DNA of 64,000 bases, from assembly GCA_021234535.1 (NCBI GenBank), contig CM037850.1, positions 20,386,446-20,450,445 on the forward strand, given 5' to 3'. Below are positions 44,214 to 57,212 of the stretch, piece after piece (position 1 is the first letter of the stretch; each line of letters starts with the position of its first letter). The notes below the pieces were generated by a model, which saw only the letters and a program-made list of their open reading frames with translations, searched no databases and had not been told where the DNA came from. A program made the position numbers and the translations under genes. The stretch is from Stichopus chloronotus (taxonomy: Eukaryota > Echinodermata > Holothuroidea > Aspidochirotida > Stichopodidae).

Positions 44214-44941
44214 GTAAGTGCTAAATATGGTGGTGAGACATTTAATCAAGTTACATGTCTGCTGAGGTAGTCTATAAACAATACTCCCTGCAGTTCAATT
44301 CTTAACGTTTATGATTACTGAAAGAAACGTTTTTTTTTTGTTTTTTTTTTTTGTAAATGATCTTTTTCTACTTTGCCCACTGACTACACATAAGCAAGTA
44401 ATCTGCCATGATTAAGGTAAACTGACATATCTCCATCAGGTAAAATGACTTCTTGTGAATGTCTATAGCTAGTGCTAAAATTTAAACAGTACTATTTGGG
44501 TTCAAGATCCAGGGAGAGGCCTTGGATTTGAATCTAATATGAAGGGACCAAATCATTTAAATCATAGGGTTAGTCGACAAATCAAAGTCCGAATCCGAGA
44601 CCGAAAGAACTGCAATCTCTCTCAATAAGTATTTTACAACCAGAAGGGTTCCACTACAAGAATCATCAGACTGAGATAAACGAATACCATGGGAAAACAC
44701 AGAACAGTAACACACATGTATACTAGTGCCACATAATGTTCACAGATTTTTTGTCCATACAATCACTAAAGATAGCATTACGTTTTTGCGATCTTGGATT
44801 CGATATCCCGAGTTACTGGACTCGATACCGTGCCAAGAAATTAGTCATTTTTATGACAGGCTAACGCCGAAACATCAGAGACTGAGACAGTGGGAGTAAA
44901 ACGCCCCTCTGTCACTGAAAAACACATGTATAGGTTATATC

Positions 44942-45041
<100 letters not shown>

Positions 45042-45341
45042 CGTGTTATTGTTATACACATATTTAAACAAGGAGTTAGTCCACAGAAGCCATTAATTGT
45101 CATGTATCTATTTCATTAATTATCAAATCTCCCATTTGATTGTACTATCGATCTGTTATGGATATTTAACCATTTAACCGTCAATTTGATTAAAAACGTT
45201 GGTTTTAATACGATTTGCTGTTTCTCAACCCAACCACTGAATGATATGACATCTAAGCCATCTTGTTCTACACGCGTTCAGCATACGTTGATACTTCATG
45301 TCAATATTCAAACGCATATCATATTATTTCTTCCAAACTAG

Positions 45342-45493
45342 GCACTCGCCTTTGTTGTGTTCCCATTTCTTCCGGCTTCCAATTTGTTCTTTACTGTCGG
45401 ATTTGTTATCGCCGAGAGGGCTCTATACGTGCCAAGTCTAGGATTTAGCATGTTGGTTGTGATTGGTCTGAAGAATTTAATTTTCCATAAGAG
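45342..45493 (+). CDS. TMTC3: TMTC copy 2 membrane exon (PASNLFF motif)
   Basis: Encodes [20 protein letters not shown] and [12 protein letters not shown]. It has the same length and phases as copy 1 exon 2739-2890, with about 35 of 51 residues identical. The donor is at 45494. In this exon the two paralogues are clearly related but not recent copies. Confidence 0.85.
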
Positions 45494-46690
45494 GTAATGA
45501 ATGTGGTTCTTTTCGTTTTAGTAAGGAACTAGTCAAATTTACACTGCTACTGCTGTTAAAGGAAAACCGTTGTGCAGCCTCCTCGATCGTCCTGACACTT
45601 CAAATCTAGTTCTTCAAACAATAAGACACTATTCGGTAGTATAATAAATTCATGTTCAAGAAAATATGAAGTTTTTGTAAATGTGCATTTTATTTACTCG
45701 CAAGTCGCCATGTTGTTGCGAAATTACGTTTCGTGACGTCAAAAATGCCCCTGTACATGTCACGTAGTATTGCTGGTGCATGTGATACGTCATACATTTC
45801 CCAAATGGCTGTACGTTGTACAACAACGGCGAAAAATAGAAAAATAGATGTACACTAAGTGTAGTTTGAACGTACCCCCTGTCATCACTATGTATCAAGT
45901 GTTGCCTTCTAGGGTTGTGATGTCGGCTTGGTAGACCACATATCAAGTTGACGGGTAGGTTGGGGTGGACTGGGCATTCTTGACCCTGCAAATTACATTC
46001 AATTACTATCGGTGCTGGTTTATAAGAAATGGTCCCTATGATTTTCATGTTGTGTGATCTGATAATGGACCTGGCGTTTAGGGGGCAGCTGTAGCTTACC
46101 CTAACTGCAATTTTGTGAAAAAGACTATGTGTAACATGTTGTTCCCAGTATGAACAAGCCAATGTTCTCGCAAAGTTAGTTCTGCGCCTTCTTGCAATGC
46201 ATTATGTTGTGTTTATCTTGGTGGGATATATAGGGTGGTACTGTTTGTACCAAGTTAAGCTTTGGTGTAGCAGTCCTTCGGAAATGTATGCAGGGGAAGA
46301 ACTCTGCGATTTCGAACACCATAAATGTGTACTTGTGTTTGTCTTTGATATTGAAAACCAGACTTCAGCGGTGCTGCGTCATTGGTTCAGTTGGGTGGTT
46401 GACTTAATTCATTCTGTTAATATTGTCCAGAATGGTTTTACTGACTTTCTCTAGTTCGGTTGTATCTGAATTGGTCAGTCTGTACAATACTGTAAGTAGT
46501 TACAGTTTTTTTTCTTTCTTTTTTTGCCGAGACAAACGATTTTACATCTAGTAGATAAATGCATGCAGAGAATTGTTACATTACTGGTAAGGTTCAAAAG
46601 CTGTACATTTATTTCTTGTTTGCTCTTGAAGAGGGACGTTCTTACACTCCATGGTTTCAACTAACCATGTGTGTCTCATTTTCAAATCAG
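45494..46690 (+). other. Intron where four TMTC exons are missing
   Basis: In copy 1 the equivalent interval holds exons for the last membrane helix and three TPR exons. Here I find no trace of RNxDW, NAKLWNNVGH or the other TPR motifs. The interval instead holds a 168-codon open frame on the minus strand (45656-46162) with no recognisable domain, perhaps inserted sequence. Confidence 0.6.
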
Positions 46691-46839
46691 TCAGCTCTCG
46701 TTGTATTTAAGAAGAACCGCACGCTAGAGTCTCTCAACATGATAGAGCGATGATTGGAGATTTATCCTAATGACAGAGAAGCTCTTAGACTCAAACGTTT
46801 TCTTGAACAAAAACGTCGAGATACCAGCGAACTAGACAG
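46691..46839 (+). pseudogene. TMTC3: TMTC copy 2 TPR exon with in-frame TGA, probably dead or skipped
   Basis: 149 bases, the same as copy 1 exon 7127-7275, and the 50 codons align: NMIER-stop-LEIYPNDREAL faces WFKKCLQLYPGHQSAL. The TGA is at 46751-46753. The exon needs phase 0 on entry, but the preceding exon ends in phase 2, so joining them shifts the frame and meets a TAA after six codons. Confidence 0.75.
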
Positions 46840-47539
46840 GTAAGTAACCATTTTTACTCCATAAGTTCGTGTTGTTTGTAAACTTTTTTGCTGTCGAGGA
46901 TATCAGCTTTCAATAAAAAAAATGCTAGTTTTGAAATCGAGTATCATGATTATAAAAGAAGTTTCTGATCAATTGATACAAATCCAAATCGAATGCCAGA
47001 TGTCGGTGTTCAGTCTCTAAGCCTTCAGGTTTAATACCACGTGACTCACTTGTTAGCACATGAGCATGCAGAAATGGAGGACGAATGCTCTTTACGGAGG
47101 GCACGCTGTTTCCTCACTAAAACCATTTTAGCTTTCATGGGCAACAACGTGGACCCCATTGCTTGAAACTCTCTTTAGAACTAAAGAAGAGTTGACTAGG
47201 TCCAAGCCAACCTTTTAAAGTAAACGGTCTTTTTTTTTTTTTTGGGGGGGGGGGCGAGGGAGTTAATATTCACTCCTTGATATTGGGCACACAATTAAAT
47301 TTATCAGCAGAGCCCATATCCTGTTTCACTAAGTTTACTTAAAAATTACTGCATTGTCTACTCAGCCTAGTATATATTTTTCTTTTTAAGGTGACCAATT
47401 ATTTTGAAATGCATTTTCCGTTCAAGATCATTTGATTTATTGGTGCTTAAAATGTGTGTCACTTTTTTTAGATGATATTTCTAAAAAAACATGCTCTAAA
47501 AAAGAAAAAAAAAATCTCTTCTCCATTGTGTCTTTTCAG

Positions 47540-50500
47540 ATTACTCCAGCTCTTGAAAGAAACGGAAAATGATTACCAGACAATGACTCAAGTTGGAATA
47601 ATATACAAGAAACGAGGAAACTTGGAGAACGCAGAAAAATATTTTAATGATGCCCGCAAGGTACAGATGTTAAAGTGATCGTTTGACTTTAGAGGAGGGA
47701 AGTCTAAATAATCGCCGCTGCAGGCTCCTACTTCCTTTAATAATTTTTTTGTAGCTGTTCCTGAAAAAAATACTTTCCAATTTTTTTTTTTAAATCATGA
47801 AACCACAAAATGTGTCACGAAATGCAAAACAAACGCTCCCATCATTAGATGAAGAGATTTACTGGTTTTTAATCAAATATCTGAATGCAATGCATTGAAT
47901 GAGGATATGGAGTTGTAAAATACTTCTTACATAACTTTTTGCAATTTTCTGCAAAACGAGGAGAAGTAAACGTACTTAACAGATTTGCGATAAAAAAATG
48001 ATCTGCCAATGACAAATTTTGTGAGAGAGAGCCCCAGTAGAGAGAAAAAAAAAAACGTTAATATCACAATTTTCCTTGTGTTGTTGTGGCAAGCAACATG
48101 ATATTCATGAGTATGTATTTTATGATAGAGCCGGAACATGGACTGTTGTTTGGTCGAAGGTTATCAATGTTTACCCTGACTCTGCAGGTAAACATTGATG
48201 GCCAGCATTTCTCCCGGAAAGGTAAGGAGAGGCATGAAATACATTCTCATGAGTGTTCGGAGACTGAAGATAGAAAGAGCAAAAAAGTTATGTAAGATTT
48301 TTCTTTACGACTCCTATCCGCCTTTAAATGAGGTAGTATTTTGTTGAAAAGGTGTGTCCTATCTTGCAGAGATTCAGTCAAAGCCGTCGCTATTAAAACC
48401 GTCGCTATTGAAATAACTTTATTTTTGTAATTTTCAATAACTTTTTGCCTTGTAATTTCCTTCTACTGTCATAATTTTATTATTAGATCAAAGCCACATA
48501 CGATGTTGCTCTATTTAATTTGGCATTTAACTACGAAAAGATGAAGGAGTACGAAAAATCTTTAGCTGCAGTGAGTTCCTTCCTAGAGGTATGTATGCCT
48601 TTAACATGTATGTAAATACTATATAGACGTTAACATCGCCGCCTGTGTATTCGAAAGGAACAATATAGAGTAACAATATTACGTAAAATACGATGTGCAC
48701 ACTATATTATATATTTTTTCTTTTACTATTGAGTAAGCTCATTTGTAAAATACAATCAGACAGTTGCAAACACTGAGATTACATGGATACGAATTGTTCA
48801 CAAAGTTGTCGAAAATGCCATGGGTAGATTTAAACATTAATTGCTGACATAATCTAAGAGCTAAGTGCTTTATAGTAGGTAAAAAACGCACAAATGCATT
48901 GTGGCTTCGATCATCCAATCATGAGTATTTTTTCTGAATTTGACATTATAGCATAAGTATGTGTCACAAGATAACTATGCTTTACATGGAATATGAAACT
49001 TGTGCAAGCTTCCTTTCTTGAGATTATGTCTACAATGTTCTCACAATTTGATCCTCGCTGGCATCGAATGACCTTTGACCTCCATTAAAAACCAAATGAT
49101 TCTTGTATTCAGTGAGATACACACAAGTACACACTGAATATGACTTCTATCGAAGCTTCCTTTCCTAAGATGTGACGTTTACAAGAATTCCACTGTAACC
49201 CTGTTTACCTCAAATGACCTTTGACTTTCACAAAGACAACAGGAATCTTGTAATCAAGATGGCAGCTACGAAATTTTCTGCCAGCTACGCTAGTTTCTAG
49301 CTGCGTTTGAGCGAGAACGATGTTGCATTCTCTCGCTCTCGCCCGCGACTGCGTCCGGCTAAGGCAGCGTTCGTATGTGCACGGCCTGTGTAAAAAAAGG
49401 TATGATTTTATCGAAAACATTTTATTTTTTAAATTCATATTATGCAGGTGATTACTGATGACTTCAGAGCCTGGCAGTTGTTGTGTAGACTTCAGGCTGA
49501 TCAGTTTAACAATATTGATGCAGCATCTAGGGTAAGTACATGACGGATACAATAAACGTCTCCAATGTATTGTTGCAAGTTTCTAATTGAAACAACAGAT
49601 GATTGTCGTGGACATCCTTAACTTAAATTTCTTGTCACTTAGACCATTGGAAGGATTTCATATTTAAACTTAGGAATCCATATTTAACATTACTAAAACT
49701 TGCTTCAGACAATTCATATATAATAGTACAAAATTTTGCTTCCCAAATGATGTACGATGTACGAACAACAACTGGCAGTAGTTGAAAGCCATCTATCCAG
49801 TGACGATGACATCATATGTAACTATACATAAAAAAAAGTGTTGTCAGTTTGCATTACTTGAAACTGAACAACACAACTGGCAACTACTGTACCGTACCCG
49901 AATTGCTGTGCATATGCATTTTTTTCATACAGGTTGCCTTCGATCTACATAAGGTACCAGTGATGAAGATGCAGTAAAACCACTCCTACAGTACAGGGAA
50001 TATGTGAAGTTACATACATATACTGTACACTAATACGCACCCATATATTTGATATGAATTCCAAAATGAAAACGAATCAAAAATGATAACGAAGCAGTAT
50101 TTTGTTTCGTTAAGGAAACAAACAATCAGTAAAACAATCAAGAAATGCAAACTGTAAGATTTTTCGTTCTAACTTTGAGACCTACAGCAGGTAAGAAGAA
50201 TGATATAAAAAAGAATAGTATAAATAGCAACATTACACTGCACAGATACAAAGTGAATATATGCTTTATATTTGTGGCATTAAAACACAATCTTTTTTAT
50301 ATGTCCTCCCAGCAAAGTTACTTACTAAATATTGCTGATTCCACGACTATTTGCTGGCTATCATTTATCCTGCATCATTTTTATTTATTGATTGCATATT
50401 ATATTTGATACATGATGTATTTAATCCTTTTCCGTACCTTTTGTTTACACAGGCATCACAAGAAGCTTACAGGTTATCTCCGGAGAACGTCAAGATTAGA

Positions 50501-50659
50501 AGCACTTTTTGCGTTTTGATGTATAAGAGCAAGGAGTACGAGAACGCACAAAAATGCTTCGAAAATCTCCACCAGGAAACGAAAGAAGAGTTTATCGCTG
50601 ATTACCTCAGAGTGGTGAATAAGCAATTAACAAGTATGAAGGGAAAGGGTACAATGTAG
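47540..50659 (+). CDS. TMTC3: TMTC copy 2 C-terminal TPR exons
   Basis: Exons 47540-47660, 48487-48588, 49448-49531 and 50453-50659 read in one frame and end with TAG at 50657-50659. TPR-type helices: VGIIYKKRGNLENAEKYFND, VALFNLAFNYEKMKEYEKSL, WQLLCRLQADQFNNIDAASR and FCVLMYKSKEYENAQKCFEN. They correspond to the last TPRs of TMTC3, and copy 1 has no equivalent. The good conservation of TPR spacing and splice sites argues against long-standing neutral decay. Confidence 0.8.
49069..49081 (-). promoter_or_regulatory. Perfect DR1 motif in a TMTC copy 2 intron
   Basis: On the minus strand this reads AGGTCAAAGGTCA, identical to the two sites in transaldolase intron 3. A near match follows at 49215-49227. 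It is probably carried by the same repeat family. Confidence 0.35.
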
Positions 50660-52799
50660 TAGATGGGCGAACGTAATGACTTCATGTTCTTAATGAGTAG
50701 TGATGGCAGAGAATTCTAAGTTTGCAATCGTATTTAAAGGAACTGAGATAGACCGTTACGTGAATGGGTTTAGATAAGACCTCACGAAGTCTTTGTCTAA
50801 GTCAAGTTTACACCCGCCAGTATTTCTTTCTCTCTTTATTTAAACACAAATTACTCTATTTTCCATTCGTTTACCAAGAACTTGTGACAAAATGAGATAC
50901 TCTAAGTCCTTGAAACACTCAAATTCTGAACATGATCTAGAATCAGTCAAGAGGGTCGTTGGTTTCGAGTTACCGGATCTCATCTGTTTTCATTTTTATC
51001 TAACGATCCAAGATAAAAAAGACGCGGTACCTCCGTAATATCATAAATGTCGGAAAAACTAATATTTATGATACTTTATCCCAGTAACCACGGTTTTCCA
51101 TCATAAACATATACATAAAGAGAGTGCTGACTTTGCACTGTGAAGTTATAAACTCGTTGGGGGCGACAATGGTGGGTAGGTCCAACAGTGTGTATGTAGC
51201 TTTGAATTTGACTTTAAGTTACTACCTAATTTGTTTTTACTATTAATTCTCAAATAGGCATGTAAAATTACTGTCCCTTCACTCTATTTTCTCCTTGTCT
51301 GACAGGCAATATCAACATTCTGGGTTATTTAGTTTAATATTGTGTGCTATGTATATTAAACACTGTAACTCCATTGCTGTACCAACAGCTATGTCAGGAT
51401 AATACCCTTAGGCCACCTTTATTGTCCTATTCATTAACTGTATTACGATTTCAAGTTGGATATGTTGTTCCCTTTTGTATTATGGATGTAGTTTATCAAT
51501 GAATGAAGCCCTTAATTGATGAATGCAGAGAGATTAAACGGAGGCAAGGCAAATATCAGAAAACGATCTCTGGGCTGAAGCAAACTGAATTTGAAATATG
51601 TATTAGTAACACAGAGTCAAAGTTATTAAGATGAAGATGAAGACCTATTTTCTTTGTTGTACTCATACAGTGACAGATGTCTTATGGAATATGCGAGATC
51701 CTCAATGCATCTTTTTTCTTAGTAATCATGTTTCAAACATCCAATCATTTTCCAAAATGAGGCAATAATCTCCTGTTATATTGTAACTCAAATGTTACAA
51801 TGTACTTCATAACTTTTATTAAGGCCAGTTGCACAATTCACTCGAAAAGATGTATTTACGTCGGAGGAGTAAAGCAAACAGAGAAGAAAAAAGTTGGGGA
51901 CGAGTGGTACATATAGTATATTGTGGAAGGGGACAATTTGTCAGCCCAGTAGTACAAATGTGGTGTCTTTCTAGGTCACAGATACTTTGTTCGTCGAGCG
52001 CTTCCTCACGAGTTCGCTGCGTCTTCCCCCTTGAACGGATCTCCTCGCCCAAAGACTTTTCAGCACTTCACCTCTCCAGGGACGTTCATTCAAATTTCGC
52101 AGCAGAGGGGATATTTCTCCTTAGGGAGGTTTTTTTGGGGGGGGTCACCACTTTTTCACCCCAAGGAAGTGTTCACTTCACGAGAAGACCCTTTTGTTGC
52201 TACTGTTTGCATCATCACATTAAAGAAACTTCTTTGCTAGAATTTGTCTGAAGCATTTAACACTGAAATTGACAAATAGTGATTAAATTGGCATATCTCC
52301 TTAACGTGTGAAAACGGAAATAACCGCGAAGTCGCCCGAAAGATGCTTTATTCTGGACAAAGGTTGCGCAAAGGGAATCTTTAATATAGCCTACAATTTA
52401 ATTCCGTTTACACATTTGCCACCAAATTACACATTGCGCGACATTTTACACATTACGCGACACTTTACACATTACGCGACCAAGAAAAATGGAGTAGATT
52501 TTTTTCTTTTCTTTTTATCCATGGTCAAAGATGATCCTGAGAATACAAATGATAGCATTATGCCAGTTATTTGACAAAGTGGGGGAAGGAAAGTGGGAGG
52601 GAACCCTTCACAGGGATTCATCACCCCACCCCCTACCCTTTGCCTAGAAAGGATCATGTTTTCCCGTCTTAGTTGTCCAAAGATGGTGCAAAAATGACTT
52701 TCTTTGACACCTGCACCCACAAACCTACAGTAAAGCTTAAAAAGTATGGGGGGGGGGGTGAGTTCCGGCAGGACTCAGCGGAGAGCCATCAACGTTTGG

Positions 52800-53010
52800 C
52801 ACAGACCGTTTAAGAAAATGTTTAGCTTTTCAAAACCTCCAGGTGGTCGGAAACGGCGCTTCCTGTGTGTTTGAGCTGCATGTAAAAAAAAAAAAAGACT
52901 TAAATAAGGATCTCATGAATGCAATTTCTCAATTAATGAGATAGAACACATTGTGTATGGAACTGGTAATGTTTAAAAGATGGGTTGAGACGATACAAGA
53001 ATCATAATGA
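52800..53010 (+). repeat. Diverged repeat, related to 54730-54960
   Basis: Shared ordered words with 54730-54960 include aacctcca, a poly-A run after a catgtaaaaa word, tcctcaatt/tctcaatt, and acaagaat followed by aatga. Family unknown. Confidence 0.5.
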
Positions 53011-53354
53011 GTTATGTGTCCTGTTTCATTTATTCTTGGAACATTTGGCAAATAGTAGGGGAAGGACGGGGGTGCTAAACGTACCTTTAGACCTCATATT
53101 TATTAGATAGTAATGACCCATTTCAAGCTTGAAAATATAAGCGCAAATTGGGGTACCCGGTGAAACATTACCTAACGCACCCAAGCGACACAGAACCCGA
53201 CTGGAATTTTATTTTGTGGTTGAGGCGACTCGGGTAAAACTACAGCCTGTTGCGTGCAAATTCAATTCTTAAATTCAAATTAACCTGTAAATTGATACTC
53301 TATTCTATATAATTTGGGAAAAATGCATCATGAGACAATATCTTTGCACATAAG

Positions 53355-53501
53355 ATGGACAACGGAGTAAGTCTGTACGTAGCTATAGAAACTGAGGACG
53401 ACCCTGAGGAATATCCCACGGATTTAAATCACTGGCAACCGTTAATCCTTACAAATGAGCTGATACCTACCATTTCCAATGAACTTTTAGATGGCATATG
53501 A
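53355..53501 (+). CDS. Small acidic ORF of 48 residues, unknown
   Basis: The ORF begins MDNGVSLYVAIETEDDPEEY and ends NELLDGI before TGA. It has balanced, protein-like composition and no low complexity. It could be a real small gene, an exon of an unseen gene, or chance. No splice or promoter evidence supports it, and I recognise no family. Confidence 0.15.
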   Translation: MDNGVSLYVAIETEDDPEEYPTDLNHWQPLILTNELIPTISNELLDGI

Positions 53502-55916
53502 TGTAGAAAAAAATGCAGTTGGAAAATTATATTTCTAAGTCGTTATGAATGGCTCCAGGTATAATTAAGAGACACAGTAACCAAGAAAGGAATGGTAAGG
53601 CGATGGACATCATACTAAAAGAACGCTATTTGGTTACCACATTAAATCAACGCCTAAGTGCTTGTTGTTTATCTTGTTACCTATTCCGGTGCCTTAGTTA
53701 TTTTTTCTATTACCTCAGGGTAATTTTATTCCACTTAAGAAGCAAACAATAGCACAGCCAATCAGAGTGATGTAAAATATCTAAGTTTTCTTGAGCCGTA
53801 TATCATATTACGAGAGGGATCTGGCAACCGTCATCATTATGCAAACATGCGTAGCTAAAAAATGAAAGATTCCTAGTTATTCCAGCATAAGACATGACCA
53901 AGATTTTTTCGTAATGACGTGAGGGAAATGATGGGAAATGAAACTCATTAACAAGAAAATCTTGAGGTTCCCGTTCCGACGGAAGCATTTTTCTTAAGTC
54001 TTAGTGCTTCTCCCAGGGAAAATACCACCTTTTTGCATGTTATTGTGGCTTTAGAAGACTTCTACCGAAGTTTTAAAAATCAAAATATTTTGCGAGTTAA
54101 AACTGTTCATGCACTTTCAACAGTTTAGTATTAATTATAATGAAAATGAAAGGTTTTGGCTGGAGCGCTGCATCATCACATAAACTATACGAATGACAAG
54201 AGTTACGCGATGAATGAAAATAATTTACTTTGTTCATTACGCAAACTACTCATTAATACATTAATGTGCACATCGTATCTAATAAGCCCTAATCCCCATC
54301 TGATACCATTCTTTGAACTGGCTAAATTCTAACCTTTCAATTGGTGAATAGGTCCCAGAACAAAATATTTGTGTAAATTGACCATTAGTTGATTAGTTTC
54401 ATAATTATATTAAAAGGTCATGGAAACTAAATGATCTCCAGTAGTACATGACAGGGTTGAAAAGGTATGTATAAATGTTCATAGTGCGCCCAGTCCCAAA
54501 ATATCCCTTCATTTCTTAAAAAAATCGGTTACCCGATAGTCTGATTGCGCCTGACTGTGTTTCATGTTACTAACATAGAAAAGGTTTTCTACGTTACTGG
54601 GTAATGGTTTCTTTCTTTCGTATTTGCATTTCATGATTTTACTCGGTAAGCGTTGTTTGTCCTCATCATAGGATTTGATGGGTGGAGGATCCAGAGTATC
54701 TGATTCTCTCGACTGGCATGGAAAATGAAAATCGGGGCTTTCGAAACCTCCAAGACGGCTGGAAATTGCACTTCCCGGCCTTTCGATACTGCACATAAAC
54801 AGGCTTGAAATAGGGATATCTCGTCCGCAATTCCTCAATTCATGTAAAAAAAAAAAGAAAATCTTCAAAAAATGGTGAGGTAAATACAAATCTAATGCGT
54901 TTGAGGTTACACAAGAATTGAAATGAATTTTCTTTGAATAGTTGCAAATGTTTAGGGCTAGGCACAAAGGCGTAGAGACTCCTGGATTTTTCTTTGGGGG
55001 AGGGGGAGAAGAGATTTTTGCCGGATTTTAATAAAGTTAATAATAAGAAGGATTACTATCTAAGCGGGGGGCTACAATAGCTTAGCGCACCTATGAAAAT
55101 GGTAATTTTCTACTTTCTAGTCTGACTGATGGTCTACTGACTGGAGGCGTATTTTACTTATACGTCATTTAAATCCCATGTGAAGCCTTTATCCGGGTTT
55201 TTTTTTTTTTTCAGCAAGGATGTGGACCTGGTATGAGGGCAAAAGTGTTTTGCGCGCCCTGAGAGCAAAACTATTTAAGTGGAGCGCCACCATTTGCTCC
55301 CATATGTTGTTCTGGGCTTCATGCATCCAGTCGTGAAACAAAGCTCTCATGTCTGCATTTGAAAAGCATCATTCTATGGAAAACAGTATTAAGTTGGATT
55401 GCTCTTATCTAGAATATTTATGCTATCGTTACTTTCTCAAAAGTTTCTTCAACAGTATTCTAACGATAAGAGGGATTTTTTTTCTTAAATTTGCAACTAG
55501 CAGGTGATCGTAAGCAAAATCTGAAGAAATATTTTGCATCTACTGCTGTCAACTTTCCTTAAAAATTATGGTTCCAGAAAATTCATTCCAACATTTTTTA
55601 TTTTCATTACAAATGAGTCCCCTCCACTGAAAAAGCTGCATACGGGGCTGAAATGATAAACAATGATGATCAAATACCTCCTCGCTAATCCCCCAATGAC
55701 TTTAAGAATAACAGTGGGTGAGTCATCTTGCATTGAAGATCTGACAAGAAAGGCTGCGTTCAGCTAGTCCGGTCTTCAGCAGGTCTAAGAGAACAGCAAT
55801 CTTGAGTGGAGTTGAGTTTCATATTTTTATTCCGTTTTACAGACATAAGAGAAATGTATAATTAGGAGTAATGAATGAAACCAGATTATTCATTAATCTG
55901 CTACTGTCCAAACTAC

Positions 55917-56013
<97 letters not shown>
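55917..56013 (+). repeat. (TTG)n trinucleotide repeat, about 32 units
   Basis: A pure TTG/GTT run in intergenic DNA. It creates a spurious poly-Cys reading frame. Confidence 0.97.
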
Positions 56014-56014
<1 letters not shown>

Positions 56015-56858
56015 TTATATCAACTTTCTAATGGTGGAGTCCTATAGTAAGCGAGACCAGTAATGGTTTATTGTCAGTTTATAGACACATAAATGGAATT
56101 ATTCGGAATACGTTAGGTTACAATGTCACCCTGTACACAATGCTTCAGAGGCCGGCCATTACGACTTCCCTTCACATCGTTTCAGATACTCGATCATCTG
56201 ACCATTAATCGATTACTTGTTAGTGGAGCCAGTTCGTTCGGCGTCTCGGCTGTGGGTAAATCAGCTACGTCAGGGGGCAAATAGACGAGGGAGGTTGAAA
56301 ACAACTAGGAAGTACATCGACATCGAAAGAACATATGAAGCAAAGATGTTTATTTGCCTTTTCCTTCCAACGTTTCCTTCCTTGATTCGATATTTTAGAC
56401 CGTCCATCCCAAGACCGTGAAAGCAGATACGTTGCAACTTATCATATACAATCTGGAATCTAGACAGTCACACTGTTGTTGCTTTAACAATCACGTATTT
56501 TTCCCAAATTAATACTGTGATGTTGCAGAACGGGAGAATCTGCTGTAGGTGTCTGTATTATCAGATGCATGACAATGCTGGGTTATGGTATCAAAAATAC
56601 TGCAGAATCTATTTTACAAAGTAATATCGATACCACTGCCGTAAAAGGAGAGGTAAAATATGTAAGAATCTACAGAGATTTTAGTAACACTTAATTTTCA
56701 TTAATATATCTTAAGTCAATCATTCTGAGTGAGGGAATAGTGAATAGCCATTAAGGTACATTTTTGTTTCACCTTTACAATGACTTTTCGTTTTCCAAAG
56801 CCAATGACTTATTGTCCTATTTTGAAACGTATTAATTTACATAACAATGAAATGAACT

Positions 56859-57212
56859 TTAAAGGGAAATAGGGCGTTTAGAATACACCAACGTGACACA
56901 CAACGGAAATAGCGTTAGTTATTGTTATAACCATTCAGTCTCATCACTAAACATCTGCCAAAACTTTATCACCTCCAAACACTATGCATGTGGTGAGTAA
57001 CGGAAGATGCATCATTTGAATTTTGAAAAGTTTGGGTGAACAAATTAGTGTTGAGCAACAAATAACTGAGTTTCTATCTGTGAGAAACTAATTTCTTGAA
57101 AAGAAGGCTACCGTCCTTCCTTATTTTGAATAATGTATCATCCTGCGTCCACAAACATTGGTTTTAAAAACATGGATGTTTCCTGTGAAACAAACGCCCT
57201 ATTTCCCTTTAA
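56859..57212. mobile_element. TTAA-flanked MITE, copy B (346 bp, inverted relative to copy A)
   Basis: The element at 56863-57208 lies between TTAA at 56859-56862 and TTAA at 57209-57212. Terminal inverted repeats AGGGAAATAGGGCGTTT are perfect at both ends. The interior matches copy A (24219-24563) on the opposite strand with scattered differences. It is non-autonomous and piggyBac-like by its target site. Confidence 0.88.

Noticed and set aside
45656..46162. 168-codon open frame on the minus strand
   Set aside because: No recognisable domain, initiation context or splice structure. It lies in an intron and looks like chance or element-derived sequence.
51829..52251. 140-codon open frame on the plus strand
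   Set aside because: It overlaps other open frames on both strands, has no domain, and sits in G-run-rich repeat sequence.
54509..54967. 152-codon open frame on the minus strand
   Set aside because: It lies in a diverged repeat that has a relative at 52800-53010 without the same frame, so coding is unlikely.
55875..56063. Poly-cysteine open frame
   Set aside because: It is a (TTG)n microsatellite read in one frame.
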